A stretch of DNA of 51,010 nucleotides from CAMAVH01 sp964628235. GTDB lineage: Bacteria > Pseudomonadota > Alphaproteobacteria > SMXQ01. A program made the translations under genes and the position numbers. This document shows, piece after piece, positions 39,852 through 49,476 of this stretch (position 1 is its first letter; every line of letters starts with the position of its first letter). Below the pieces are notes generated by a model. It did no database searches and was not told where the DNA came from. It worked only from the letters and a program-made list of their open reading frames with translations. The stretch covers positions 1 through 51,010 of the forward strand of contig CAZVLU010000022.1 of assembly GCA_964628235.1 (NCBI GenBank), written 5' to 3'.

Positions 39852-41027
39852 TTAGGGCGGGTCGATACGATCTGCGAGCGTGCCGACGGCAGTGGCGAAG
39901 GAGACCGAGCAATTCCACTTTAGCGTGGTGCGGAAATTCTCATAGACCAACATGGCCGGCCCCTTCTCGCCTTCGGGCAACGCCAGCGACGCCTGGACGT
40001 CGCGCGCCGGCAGATCGCCGCCGTCGGTCCGGCGAATGCCAAGTTTTTGCCATTCGGAGAGCGGTTTGCGGGCGCTGAGGAAGCGGTTGGCGCGGCAGCC
40101 GGGCGGCGGCTCAGCCGGCATCAGCGCTTTCGCCTGTGCGGCGAAATTGGCCGGCAGCTTGACCTCCCTGCCCCAGGTCTCGTCGCCGCGCCAGCCCGAC
40201 TGCTTCAGGTAATTGGCGGTCGAGGCGAAGACATCGGCGGTGGTGGTCCAGATGTCGCGGCGGCCGTCGCCGTTATAGTCCTGCGCATAGCTGAGGAAGC
40301 TCGACGGCATGAACTGGTTTTGCCCCATGGCGCCGGCCCACGAGCCGCGCATGGCGTTGGCGGCGATATGGCCGGCATCGATGATCTTCAGCGCGTTGAT
40401 CAATTCGCCGCGGAAATAGGCGCTGCGGCGGCCGTCATAGGCGAGCGTGGCGAGCGCCTGCACGACCGAGAAGCCGCCGGTGTTGCTGCCGAAATTGGTC
40501 TCGATGCCCCACAGAGCGACGATGAAGCGCGGCTGCACGCCGTATTTGCGGCCGACCTCGTCGAGCAGCGCTTTGTGCTCGGCATATTTAGCGCGCGCTT
40601 GGTTGATGCGGGCGTTGGAGATGACGCGGTCGAGATATTGGCGCAGCGTGATGGTGAACTCGGGCTGGCTGCGATCCAACTCCACGACGCGCTGGAGCGG
40701 CGTCACGTTGCTGAGCGCCGCCGTCACGGTCGGTTGCGAGATGCCCTGCTTGAGAGCATCGGCGCGCAACGCGGCAAGCCAGGCGGAGAATTCTGGCGGC
40801 GGGGCGGCAGGCTGCGCGGCTGGAGTTGCGACCGGTGGAGTTGCGGGTGCTGCGGCCTGGGCCATCATCGGCGCATCGGTCGTGATGGCCTGCGGCGCTG
40901 CGTTCTGTTGCGCTGAGGCTCCTGAACAGGCCGCCAGAGTCAGCAAAAGAAGGCTGGAGCAGATCCCCAAGCGAACATGGGAACCTAACGGGAAGCAAGA
41001 ATCGCTCGGTTGCAAATTAGTTAGCAT
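39852..41027 (-). CDS. Lytic murein transglycosylase (MltB family)
   Basis: 391 residues. Lipoprotein-like signal (LLLLTLAACSG), then an MltB-type domain: LWGIETNFGSNTGGFSVVQALATLAYDGRR with the catalytic Glu in GIET, GSWAGAMGQNQFMPSSFLSYAQDYNGDGRRDIW, and a C-terminal peptidoglycan-cutting domain ending with the ENFRTTLKWN segment. It cleaves the glycan chain with anhydromuropeptide formation. The N-terminal 17 residues before the signal core suggest a later start could be used. Confidence 0.92.
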   Translation of the reverse strand: MLTNLQPSDSCFPLGSHVRLGICSSLLLLTLAACSGASAQQNAAPQAITTDAPMMAQAAAPATPPVATPAAQPAAPPPEFSAWLAALRADALKQGISQPTVTAALSNVTPLQRVVELDRSQPEFTITLRQYLDRVISNARINQARAKYAEHKALLDEVGRKYGVQPRFIVALWGIETNFGSNTGGFSVVQALATLAYDGRRSAYFRGELINALKIIDAGHIAANAMRGSWAGAMGQNQFMPSSFLSYAQDYNGDGRRDIWTTTADVFASTANYLKQSGWRGDETWGREVKLPANFAAQAKALMPAEPPPGCRANRFLSARKPLSEWQKLGIRRTDGGDLPARDVQASLALPEGEKGPAMLVYENFRTTLKWNCSVSFATAVGTLADRIDPP

Positions 41028-41224
41028 CTCTACTGCTCACCCTACCTTAAGAACGTACTTTATCCATTTGTCGCATAACAAACTCTTGCTCTGCAAGCCT
41101 GGTAAATTTGAGAATTAATGCCTACTTCAAAGGAATAGGGCCATATATGTATTTAGACCCTTTAAATTATGCCTTTGGTAGTATAAACATATGTCGGTTC
41201 TCTACTACGACGATAGGTTTCGCC

Positions 41225-41473
41225 ATGCAGGCGCGCAACACTTCCGCTCAACGTAGTTCCGATAGTTTTCAGCTTTCTCAGCGGGAAATTTGGACGAGCG
41301 CCATGAGCCTGATCGACAGCCATGGCGATGACGCTATTGGCATGGCCTCCCATCAGGCCGAAGCCCTGATCGACAATGGCGATATCGCCGGCGCCGAACT
41401 GTGGGCGCGCATCCTCACCGCGATCGAGGAATTGCAGCGCCCCATCCCGCGCCGCGACGAATCCATCCACTAA
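41225..41473 (+). CDS. Small conserved alphaproteobacterial protein (DUF6961-like)
   Basis: 82 residues; the core LSQREIWTSAMSLIDSHGDDAIGMASHQAEALIDNGDIAGAELWARILTAIEEL resembles a widespread small helical protein of alphaproteobacteria (I recall it as DUF6961). The ATG at 41225 has AGG upstream; a longer frame to 41108 lies in AT-rich intergenic DNA. Function unknown. Confidence 0.75.
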   Translation: MQARNTSAQRSSDSFQLSQREIWTSAMSLIDSHGDDAIGMASHQAEALIDNGDIAGAELWARILTAIEELQRPIPRRDESIH

Positions 41474-41501
41474 GTTTCATTTGTTTGCCGCTGGGGGCTG
41501 T

Positions 41502-41534
41502 GAGGCCGTGTCCGGTTTGTCCGGACGCGGCCTC
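41502..41534. terminator. Bidirectional hairpin terminator
   Basis: 14-bp stem GAGGCCGTGTCCGG / CCGGACGCGGCCTC (one G-T wobble) with a 5-base loop, between two convergent genes. Confidence 0.75.
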
Positions 41535-41566
41535 CCGACTGACGACGTCTCTTCTCGGCTAGAGCT

Positions 41567-42286
41567 TTAAACGTCACGGGCCATTTCGCTCAGCGTGCCG
41601 TCGCGGCCGCCGCCGATCAGATGAAACTCGCGTGAGCGGAAATCGCGCCGATAGAGCACGAAAATCACCCAAGTCACGGCGACGATGAACAGCAGCGGAT
41701 GGACGAACCAGCCGAGGGCGGCCAGGGCGAAGAAGTAGCTGCGCAGGCCGCGGTTGAAATGGTGCCCCATCAGGTTGGTGACGCGGCCGAGCCGCGTGAC
41801 GTAATTGTCGGTCACGGCGGCGTCGCACTCGCTGCTCTGCGGCGCCGAGCCGATCATGATCGCGCAATAGTTCGAGAGCCGGTAGGCCCAAGCGAACTTG
41901 AAGAAGGCATAGATGAAGATCAGCAACTGCATGAGAATCTTCGTCTCCCAGGCCTGTCGCGTCGTGGCGATAGCGATGGGCAAATCGCCGAGCGCGTTGA
42001 TCGCAGCATCGGAAGCGCCGAGCAAGGCGAACAGGCCGCCGACGACAAGAATGGTGGTGGAGGCGAAGAAGCCGATGCCGGTGACGAGATTGCCGAGAGT
42101 TTGCGTGTCGACCAGGCGGTTCTCGCGCTTGAGCATTTCGGCGATCCAGCGGCGGCGATAGCCGTTCATCGCCGCCGACACGCTATGGCGGCGCATCGGG
42201 CTGTAGTCGGCGTAGATGGTGTAGCCCGTCCAGGCGACGGCGAACCACGCGAAGGCGATATAATCGAGATTGCTAAAATCTGGCAT
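41567..42286 (-). CDS. DUF599 integral membrane protein
   Basis: 239 residues with four to five membrane spans (LDYIAFAWFAVAWTGYTIY, LVTGIGFFASTTILVVGGLFALL, ILMQLLIFIYAFFKFAWAYRL, SYFFALAALGWFVHPLLFIVAVTWVIF). The NYCAIMIGSAP and GHHFNRGLRSYFFALA blocks are those of the DUF599 family. Function is unknown. The ATG is in good position. Confidence 0.87.
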   Translation of the reverse strand: MPDFSNLDYIAFAWFAVAWTGYTIYADYSPMRRHSVSAAMNGYRRRWIAEMLKRENRLVDTQTLGNLVTGIGFFASTTILVVGGLFALLGASDAAINALGDLPIAIATTRQAWETKILMQLLIFIYAFFKFAWAYRLSNYCAIMIGSAPQSSECDAAVTDNYVTRLGRVTNLMGHHFNRGLRSYFFALAALGWFVHPLLFIVAVTWVIFVLYRRDFRSREFHLIGGGRDGTLSEMARDV

Positions 42287-42429
42287 ATTCCCACCGTGGT
42301 CGTATGACCTCCCATACTAACGAGGGAGGCGCGCGCCGCAACCATGCGATTCTCGACTGCTCGCGACTATGGCGGCGGATATCGCCTGCAACCTGACGCC
42401 GCTTGAGCGGAGTCGAACGCTCCAAATAA

Positions 42430-45075
42430 CTAGCTCAGCAAGCGGGTGAGCGCGTCTTCCAGGTCCTTGATCTGGAAAGGTTTGCGCATGACGGCCACGC
42501 GCTCAGCGGCATATTTCTCTGTGAGCGAAAGCTCTGGGTCCGAACCGCTGGCGATGATGACCCGGATATCGGGATGATGGAGCAAAGCATGGGACGCCAG
42601 CGCTTCGCCGCTCATGCCCGGCAGCTTCAAATCGGTGATGAGCAAATCGATCTTGGGCTCACGTCCAAGACGCTCCAAGGCTGTCTCTGCGTCGGCGGCT
42701 TCCTCGGCCAGATGTTCAAGGTCGGTGAGAATGTCGATCGTGCCGAAGCGAATGAAGGCCTCGTCATCGACCACCAGCACGTGCAAGGGACGCGCTGCGC
42801 CACTCATGTCTACTGACGGCACTGCCTTCGCCGCTTGCGTCGCCAGAGGCGCGCCTACTGAATCGGCCAAAGGCGTCGGGCGCGTCCGCGGGCGGGTCTC
42901 GCCGAATTCGAAGACGCTGCGAATTTTTCGCGCCAGTTCGTCCTTCGTGTAAGGCTTGCTCAGCAGCGACACGCCCTCGTCGAGCCGGCCGTCATGCACA
43001 ATAGAGTTCGACGTATAGCCTGAGGTGAACAGAACCTGCATGTGCGGATAAATTTCCTTTGCGGCGCGCGCCATATCGCGGGTCGATATGTTGCCGGGCA
43101 TCACGACGTCGGTGAACAGCAGGTCGATCGGCGCGCCGGAGCGCAGGACGGCTAGGGCTGAGTCAGGATTGTTCGCTTGCAAAATCGTATAGCCCATCTC
43201 GGCCAACATATCGCAGGCCGCGGCGCGCACAGTCTCATCGTCTTCGACCACGAGCACGGTTTCGCTGCCGCCGGCTATCGGCGTGAGCGAGACAGAATCC
43301 GAAAATTCATCCGGTTGGCGCGTGCGAGGCAGGTAGATCTTGAAGGTCGTGCCATGGCCGAGTTCGGTATAGAGCTTGATATGGCCGCCCGACTGCTTGA
43401 CGAAGCCATAGACTTGCGAGAGGCCGAGGCCCGTGCCGCGTTGCGCGCCTTTTGTCGTGAAGAAGGGTTCAAAAGCCCGTTCGGCGACTTCCGGAGTCAT
43501 GCCGGTGCCGCTATCGCTGACCGCGAGCATGACATATTGCCCCGCCGTCACTTCGACATGCTTAGCGGCGTAGGTCTCGTCGAGATAGGCATTGGCCAGC
43601 TCTATCGTCAGCTTGCCGCCATCTGGCATGGCGTCGCGCGCGTTGATCGACAGGTTGACGATGACGTTTTCGACTTGAGTCGGATCGACCAGCGTGTTCC
43701 ACAATCCGCCGGCGACCACGGTCTCGATCTCGATCTCCTCGCCGATGGTATGACGCAGCAGTTCTGTCGTATCGCCAATGATGCGGCTGAGATTGATAGC
43801 GTGCGGCTCAAGCGGCTGGCGCCGTGCGAAGGCGAGCAACTGGCGCGTTAGTTTGGCGCCGCGTTCGACCGCCATGGTCGCGTGGTTGTAGCGCTGCGCG
43901 GCCTTGGGGGTTTGCGCGATGTCGCGCTGCAACAGCGTCAGATTGCTGCTAATGACTTGTAATAAGTTATTGAAGTCGTGGGCAATGCCGCCGGTAAGAT
44001 GGCCGATCGCGTCCATTTTTTGCGACTGCCGCAGGATGGCATTGGCGTGATGGTGCGCTGTCAAGTCTTCGCACACCACGAGAAAGCCGCCGTCAGGCAT
44101 GGGGTTGCGGTAAAGCTCGAGGAAGCGACCGCCATAGGTAGTGCGCTGCTTGGCGGTGGCATCGACGTTCACGGAAACCTTCGAGAGCAGATCAGCGGCG
44201 CGTCTGTTGTCGAATTTGGTGAATTCGTCAAACATGGCGCGCTGCTTTCCGAGGTCTTCCGGATAATCGAGCAAGCTGAAAAAATTGCGGTTGTAGGTCG
44301 CCATGCGGCCGCTGCTGTCAAAGGCGGCGATGCCTTCACTGCAGGTGTCGAGCGTGCGCTGCAGGGTCGTGGCTTGAGCGCTGAGCAGAGCTTGCGTCCG
44401 GTTTAAGCGGTTGTTGCTGCGCGTCAGCATATATAGGGTCACAAGAATTCCGATGGCAGCTATCAGGAGAATCGCGAGAGTCCATATTTGCGTGCGATCT
44501 ACCGCCAACTCTGCGGCAGATTTGCGCTCATTCAGCAGGTTGGTTTCGGTCGCGACCAATTGCAGGATGGCCTCGCGCGATTGCGTTATGGCGGCGCGGG
44601 TTTCGGACTCGTTCATATGGGCGATTCCAGCGCTTAGTCCCTGCTCGCTTGCGCGTTGTAAACCCTCGCTCATCTCGCCCAGCCGGCGATTGACCAAATC
44701 GCGCACCACGTGCATTTGGCCGCGCTGCTCGGGATTGTCGGCGATCAAGCGTTCGAGCAAGTCGATGCCGGCTCGCGCCTCGGCGGTGTTGCGTTCGTAG
44801 CTATCGAGATAGATTTCTTGCGGGCTCATCATGTAGCCCCGACGGCTGGTTTCGGCTTCGACGAGATCGGTCAGCACTTGGTTGGCAGTCTCGATCACCT
44901 CATAAGTATGAGAGACCCAACCGCTGAGGTCCTTGTTGTTCTCGAGCGCTTTGTTGGTGAATACGATCGCCCCGGTGAGCGCCGCGAGCAGAACGGCAAC
45001 GAGCGCAATCGAGAAGCGGGCTGACTTGAGCAAGAAAAATGTCCACGGATGGCGCGGCGTAAGCGACGCGCGCAA
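42430..45075 (-). CDS. Hybrid sensor histidine kinase with CHASE3 domain and two receivers
   Basis: 881 residues. Membrane span at about 15-39, a periplasmic CHASE3 domain (about 45-190), second span at about 197-217, a PAS-like domain (about 235-340), then HisKA with His366 (GGIAHDFNNLLQV), HATPase boxes NLSINARDAM (N-box), DSGTGMT and GTGLGLSQVYGF, and two receivers with Asp656 (DLLFTDVVMP) and Asp815 (DLLITDLKLPG). The only start near the membrane span is a TTG at 45075. It begins one base after the stop of a stand-alone response regulator, so the two act together. The stimulus is unknown. Confidence 0.9.
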   Translation of the reverse strand: MRASLTPRHPWTFFLLKSARFSIALVAVLLAALTGAIVFTNKALENNKDLSGWVSHTYEVIETANQVLTDLVEAETSRRGYMMSPQEIYLDSYERNTAEARAGIDLLERLIADNPEQRGQMHVVRDLVNRRLGEMSEGLQRASEQGLSAGIAHMNESETRAAITQSREAILQLVATETNLLNERKSAAELAVDRTQIWTLAILLIAAIGILVTLYMLTRSNNRLNRTQALLSAQATTLQRTLDTCSEGIAAFDSSGRMATYNRNFFSLLDYPEDLGKQRAMFDEFTKFDNRRAADLLSKVSVNVDATAKQRTTYGGRFLELYRNPMPDGGFLVVCEDLTAHHHANAILRQSQKMDAIGHLTGGIAHDFNNLLQVISSNLTLLQRDIAQTPKAAQRYNHATMAVERGAKLTRQLLAFARRQPLEPHAINLSRIIGDTTELLRHTIGEEIEIETVVAGGLWNTLVDPTQVENVIVNLSINARDAMPDGGKLTIELANAYLDETYAAKHVEVTAGQYVMLAVSDSGTGMTPEVAERAFEPFFTTKGAQRGTGLGLSQVYGFVKQSGGHIKLYTELGHGTTFKIYLPRTRQPDEFSDSVSLTPIAGGSETVLVVEDDETVRAAACDMLAEMGYTILQANNPDSALAVLRSGAPIDLLFTDVVMPGNISTRDMARAAKEIYPHMQVLFTSGYTSNSIVHDGRLDEGVSLLSKPYTKDELARKIRSVFEFGETRPRTRPTPLADSVGAPLATQAAKAVPSVDMSGAARPLHVLVVDDEAFIRFGTIDILTDLEHLAEEAADAETALERLGREPKIDLLITDLKLPGMSGEALASHALLHHPDIRVIIASGSDPELSLTEKYAAERVAVMRKPFQIKDLEDALTRLLS

Positions 45076-45076
45076 A

Positions 45077-45451
45077 TCAATCGAGCGTTTGAAACAGAGT
45101 CTCGAGCTCTTTCAAGCCAAAGGGTTTGAAGAGATATTCGGTGCGTCCTTGACCGGCTGCGTCTGCGGCGTTCTTGTCGCTGGCGCCTGTCGTGTAGACG
45201 ACGGTCAAGCCGGGGCGCAAAACGCGCGCAGCGGCGGCCAACTCCTGACCGTTCATCAATGGCATCTTCAGGTCCGTCAGCAACAGATCGACCGGATGAC
45301 CTTCGAGTAACCAGTCCAGCGCGGTCGGTGCGTCTGGAGCTTCGGTCACTTCGTATCCCATGTCGTCGAGCATGTCGCATGTCGACATGCGCAAGGCAGG
45401 ATCGTCTTCGACATAAAGTATGCGCCGCTTTTGAGTTGGTTCGGAGGTCAT
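45077..45451 (-). CDS. Stand-alone response regulator receiver protein
   Basis: 124 residues comprising a single receiver domain: RILYVEDDPALRMSTCDMLDDMGYEV, the phosphoacceptor Asp in DLLLTDLKMPLMNG, and the KPFGLKELE end. The ATG at 45451 is chosen because GAGGGG lies just upstream; another ATG at 45469 lies before that site. It has no output domain and is probably a phosphotransfer partner of the hybrid kinase directly downstream. Confidence 0.9.
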   Translation of the reverse strand: MTSEPTQKRRILYVEDDPALRMSTCDMLDDMGYEVTEAPDAPTALDWLLEGHPVDLLLTDLKMPLMNGQELAAAARVLRPGLTVVYTTGASDKNAADAAGQGRTEYLFKPFGLKELETLFQTLD

Positions 45452-46329
45452 AGCCCCCCTCGACTGCACGGCGTTTCAGGCATCCGAGGTAATTTGCAAA
45501 TCTTGAGCATAGATATCGCGCGGGATGGACGGACTCACGCCAGCTCCGCAGGCCTTTCTCGAAGGAAAAAATTCAACGGCGGAGATTATTAATAAATCCT
45601 GCCATGAAGCAACGGTTCCCTAAGATTGAAGTCCTTAACAAGTTGATTGGTTTTATTCCAACGGCGGCAAAAGAATTTGCGACGTGTTAATGATGAGTTC
45701 CCTAAAAAATCATCGGCTGGTTAAGGCATGCCATTGGCATCCCCGCGATGCGGTTAGTACCTTAAATGACGCACTTAACCCGTCGGCCGTGCTGTGCATG
45801 GCCGCCAATTGATCACGTCTTGTGGGGTCGAACCACTTGATGCGCTGATCTTTGGAAGTCAATGGCCGCGCGCGCGGTCATGAGAAAAGCAGTTTCCGAA
45901 GGACTTCCCCTAGAATGCAGGGAAGTAAAGGGATTGGCTCTGTCAGGAGCGTTAAGCATTTCGTTGATCGGCCTTAGAAATGCTAATTTCCCTCACCCCT
46001 CTGGCTTTCAGGAGGGGTATTCGCCAGCCTAATTCAGGCTCCGACAGTGTTGCTATCGAAGCGATGTAAATAATTGTAGAACGTTCAATGACATCCGATC
46101 ACGAGAGCCACCCTTCTGATCCGAAAGTGCATTCTAATCTCATGGGTCGTCGGGCTTTGCTTGGGTTGGGTTCTCATGGTCAGAGCATTTAACCTGACAA
46201 CTCCCTGCATCCGCCGTCAGCGCGTGAGCTTTGCGCTCAAGGAGCTCGCGTGGCCATCGTCCTTAACTTGACAATCCCTTGCGTTCACGGGATTCGCGCG
46301 GCGAGGCGCTTAACCCGACAATCCCGCGG
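45452..46329. other. 878-bp gene-free stretch
   Basis: No convincing protein gene is seen; the composition is more AT-rich than its surroundings and stops are frequent in all frames. It holds a hairpin ACCCCTC...GAGGGGT near 45997-46020, several TTAA-containing stretches, and the three TTAAC repeats listed separately. A leader for the response regulator, a small RNA gene or a remnant of a lost gene are all possible. Confidence 0.6.
46189..46325 (+). repeat. Three short direct repeats (TTAACnnGACAA type)
   Basis: TTAACCTGACAACTCCC (46189-46205), TTAACTTGACAATCCC (46263-46278) and TTAACCCGACAATCCC (46310-46325). Spacing is 74 and 47 bp. The last two are followed by hairpin-forming GC-rich sequence. 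They lie between the SPFH gene stop and the gene-free stretch. Confidence 0.6.
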
Positions 46330-47508
46330 TCACTTCTTCGTTTCCGGGGATGACACCACATCCTTGTTGTCGACCAAGGCATCGTAGAGGCGCTGAAGAA
46401 TATCGCGTTCGGCCTGCTGCTTGACCGCAGGCGATGCGTCATTGCCTGCCGGTTTGGCCAAACCAGCCGCGGCCGCTCCTGCGCGTCTGCGCTCCGCGCC
46501 TGCAAGACCAGACCCGCTTTCCGGGCCCTCTGGAAGAAACTCGGTGCTAGCGCCAAGGGGAGTGAACACTGTGTCGGTCGCAGGATTGGACGCGGCATCC
46601 GTAGCCGCTGGCGGCGTCTCGATCGGCCGGCCTTCGGTGTTGAGGATGATGGGCAATCCGTCCTTGCCGCCGCCGATAATGACGACCTTGGCGTTGTTCG
46701 ACATCGCAAGTTTCAATGTCGCTTCGATACCGCGCCAGCGCAGATAGCTCTCGGTAATTCCCGGCGAGACAATCTGCTGGAACGTGCGAATGCCTTCCGC
46801 TTCGATGCGCTTGCGCTCGCGTTCCTTGTCCTCGAGCACGAGCCTGTATTGATAGGCCTCACTCGCGTGACGGACGCGCTCCTTTTCCTCGATCGCTTGC
46901 TTCACGAAAGGCGGCAAATCGATCTCCTCGATCAACACGCTCTCAAGCTTGATGTATGCGCCGGAGAAATCGACGTTCGCCACAACATTCGCCAGAGCGT
47001 TCTTGAAATCCGCCTGAATCTCGTTTTGCAACTTCCTGCGGTCGCTCGAGTAAAAGTCATCCGCTTCGTTCATGCTGATATAGGTCATGAGAATCGTCCG
47101 CAACTGCGGGCGGATCAGCGTATCGATGTAGGATGGCCCAAGAGCCTTGTGCAAGTAGCCGACTTTTTCGGCATTGATGACGAAGCGGCCAGTCACCGTC
47201 ACGCCAACATCGAGGCCATCGATGCTGAGGCCTTTGACATGTTCCTGAACATACTGCAGCCGAGCGTCATATACGTAGATCTTGTCCCACGGGAAGGTGA
47301 GTTTGAGGCCTTCGCCCAGCGTCTCATCGACGACTGTGCCGCCAAAGATGCGCAACCAAAGCACGCCGACATGACCGGGAGGAATATTGTGAATGATGAG
47401 CGGCCAAAGCACGATGAACAGCAGCAGAAGGATCGCCGTGCTGGAAAAAAGCTCAACCCAGTATTTTTCGCATTTGCATACGAACCAGTGGGAAAACCGC
47501 CTAATCAT
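46330..47508 (-). CDS. SPFH/band-7 (prohibitin-like) membrane protein
   Basis: 392 residues: one N-terminal membrane span (LFSSTAILLLLFIVLWPLII), the SPFH domain (IPPGHVGVLWLRIFGGTVVDETLGEGLKLTFPWDKIYVYDARLQ) to about residue 190, then a long charged coiled coil (VKQAIEEKERVRHASEAYQYR and onward), and a Pro/Ala-rich C-terminal tail. Such proteins build membrane microdomains or scaffold proteases and transporters. The start overlaps the end of the ABC exporter gene by 8 bp, so the two are translated together. Confidence 0.88.
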   Translation of the reverse strand: MIRRFSHWFVCKCEKYWVELFSSTAILLLLFIVLWPLIIHNIPPGHVGVLWLRIFGGTVVDETLGEGLKLTFPWDKIYVYDARLQYVQEHVKGLSIDGLDVGVTVTGRFVINAEKVGYLHKALGPSYIDTLIRPQLRTILMTYISMNEADDFYSSDRRKLQNEIQADFKNALANVVANVDFSGAYIKLESVLIEEIDLPPFVKQAIEEKERVRHASEAYQYRLVLEDKERERKRIEAEGIRTFQQIVSPGITESYLRWRGIEATLKLAMSNNAKVVIIGGGKDGLPIILNTEGRPIETPPAATDAASNPATDTVFTPLGASTEFLPEGPESGSGLAGAERRRAGAAAAGLAKPAGNDASPAVKQQAERDILQRLYDALVDNKDVVSSPETKK

Positions 47509-49180
47509 GGAACGTCTCCGGATTGAAGTCGGCTATCACTCCGTCTTCCATATGCATTTGGCGATCCGCGACGGAGAAGTAGCGACTATCATGCGTCACG
47601 GCGATGATGGTAACGCCGCGCGCCTGAATCTTAGGCAACAAGTCGCGATAGAAGACGCGCCGGAAATTCGGGTCCTGATCGGCCGCCCATTCATCGAGCA
47701 GCAATATGGGGCGTCTTTCGAGAAGGGCCGCAACCAACGCCAGCCGCTTGCGCTGCCCGGTCGATAGATCGACGGTATTGAATACGCGGCCGCGCATTTC
47801 GACCTTCGCATCCAGCCCGAATTCGGCGAGCAACTGAGGCAATTCAGCCAGAGCGTCGTCACTGACGCCATCGAGATGGCGAGACAAGTGGAAATCGCCG
47901 AATACCGCCGCAAACCTCTCGCGAAAATCCTGGAGGTCGTTTTTATCGACCCGTCGTCCGTCGAGCAGGATTTCGCCAGAATCCAAAGGATAAAGCCCCG
48001 TCACCACGCGCAGCAGGGTCGATTTACCTGAACCGTTGCCGCCGGTAATGAACAGGATTTGCCCCTTGTCCAACCTAAGATTGATCGGGCCGATCTGGAA
48101 CCGCCGCTCATCGCCGGCCGCGCCGTAGCGGAAAACTGCGCCGCGAAGCTCAAGCGATTCGAAAGGCAGCATCTCCTTCGCCGGCTCAGGCGCCGTTTCG
48201 TCTTTCGCGCCGCCTGACAAATCGACCACGCGCCGCTCCAGGTCCTGAATCGCGCGTGCCGCGGCCGACGCGTTTTCAATAATCGGCATTGAACCGATAA
48301 CGCCAGACAAAGGCCCGATGATAAAAAGAACGGCGGTCGTCGATTTCTGGACAACATCGGAGAAACCGCTCGTGAACATCGGCACGACGAAAACCATGGT
48401 CCCGAGCAAGAGGTAGAAAGCCGCCTGCGAGAAGACGAAATTTTTCGCAAGCAGAACCTGCGTCTCGCCGCGCACGGCGGATGCGTGCTCGCTGACCGAG
48501 CCGATTCTTCCCTGCACTGTCCAGGCCTTCGCCCGGCTCAGCTTCATTTCCTTGAAGCCTTCGAGATAGTCCTCGATCGACGTGTAGACGTCGTTGTCCA
48601 TTTCCAATGTCGCCTGCAGATTGTTGCGAACCGAAAATGAGCGGCGGAAATAGATCGACAGCGCGGCGGCCATGAACACCGCAAGAACGACAAAGGCGGT
48701 TAGCGAAATCCAGGCGATATAAATCGAGGTGAAGATGACGAGGATCATCATCTGGACGGCGATGGTGATCGTCGACGCCGACTGCGAGAGCGTCTGGGTG
48801 TGACGCGTGAGCCCGCTATAGATGACCGCGCGACCGAGATGCTCGACGTCCAGCAACTCGCAGGTCCGGAGCCGCCGCACGATACGCATCCTTACACGGT
48901 GAATGATGCCCTCAATTTGGTCGGCCGCCTGAACCAATATCCAGCGTTGCGTCACCAGATAGATCGCCATGGCGACGACGAATAACACCGCGAACAGAGG
49001 ACGACTGTGAGATTCCGACGCGTGCTGAGCGGCATTATTGATGATCGCAAGGATCATCGCGTTGCTGAGCCCTGCCGTCGTGGCGACGGCGATCGCGCGG
49101 CGAGGCGATAGAGTCGCCTCCTCGCGCAAAAAAGCCATCAGGGCTTGCGAGGCCTGGCGAGCCTGAGATGGTGCGCTCAT
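47501..49180 (-). CDS. Cyclic-peptide-type ABC exporter (SyrD/PvdE-like), permease-ATPase fusion
   Basis: 559 residues: six membrane spans in the first 300 residues (for example ILVIFTSIYIAWISLTAFVVLAVFM), then the ATPase with Walker A GGNGSGKST, a signature of LSTGQRKRLALVAALLE and Walker B ILLLDEWAADQDP. The LSTGQRKR and DEWAADQDP wording is characteristic of SyrD/PvdE/YojI-type exporters of peptides or siderophores. No peptide synthetase gene is in the window. Downstream it overlaps the SPFH gene. Confidence 0.87.
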   Translation of the reverse strand: MSAPSQARQASQALMAFLREEATLSPRRAIAVATTAGLSNAMILAIINNAAQHASESHSRPLFAVLFVVAMAIYLVTQRWILVQAADQIEGIIHRVRMRIVRRLRTCELLDVEHLGRAVIYSGLTRHTQTLSQSASTITIAVQMMILVIFTSIYIAWISLTAFVVLAVFMAAALSIYFRRSFSVRNNLQATLEMDNDVYTSIEDYLEGFKEMKLSRAKAWTVQGRIGSVSEHASAVRGETQVLLAKNFVFSQAAFYLLLGTMVFVVPMFTSGFSDVVQKSTTAVLFIIGPLSGVIGSMPIIENASAAARAIQDLERRVVDLSGGAKDETAPEPAKEMLPFESLELRGAVFRYGAAGDERRFQIGPINLRLDKGQILFITGGNGSGKSTLLRVVTGLYPLDSGEILLDGRRVDKNDLQDFRERFAAVFGDFHLSRHLDGVSDDALAELPQLLAEFGLDAKVEMRGRVFNTVDLSTGQRKRLALVAALLERRPILLLDEWAADQDPNFRRVFYRDLLPKIQARGVTIIAVTHDSRYFSVADRQMHMEDGVIADFNPETFHD

Positions 49181-49190
49181 GCCACAGGCA

Positions 49191-49394
49191 TCAGTTCGAA
49201 TTTTGCGGCTTGGCGGACCTATTGGTCGCGAGTTGCGACTTCGGCACGGTCAGCGCCAGAACGATTCCCACAAGAAGCGGAGTGAAAATGATCGAAAGCA
49301 GAAACAGCGCGACCCCGCCGACGCGCGTGTGGCGTCCTAGTATGCCGATCAGCAGGCAAAGGAAAGCGTAAAGCGCCAGCGGAATGATTTGCAT
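49191..49394 (-). CDS. Small two-span membrane protein
   Basis: 67 residues: IIPLALYAFLCLLIGILG and a second span (VALFLLSIIFTPLLVGIVLAL), then a polar tail. It lies 10 bp upstream of the ABC exporter gene on the same strand and is probably cotranscribed with it. The family resembles short conserved membrane proteins without known role. Confidence 0.72.
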   Translation of the reverse strand: MQIIPLALYAFLCLLIGILGRHTRVGGVALFLLSIIFTPLLVGIVLALTVPKSQLATNRSAKPQNSN

Positions 49395-49439
49395 ATCGCG
49401 ACCACATTAACCGAAAACGGTGAAATCGGAATGGTAGAC

Positions 49440-49469
49440 CGCGCGGGCCGATCTCGATCGGCCCGCGCG
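49440..49469. terminator. GC-rich hairpin after the DUF697 gene
   Basis: 13-bp stem CGCGCGGGCCGAT / ATCGGCCCGCGCG with a 4-base loop, 8 bp after the DUF697 stop. No U-tract is seen, so termination would be weak or factor-assisted. Confidence 0.65.
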
Positions 49470-49476
49470 GAATGCA

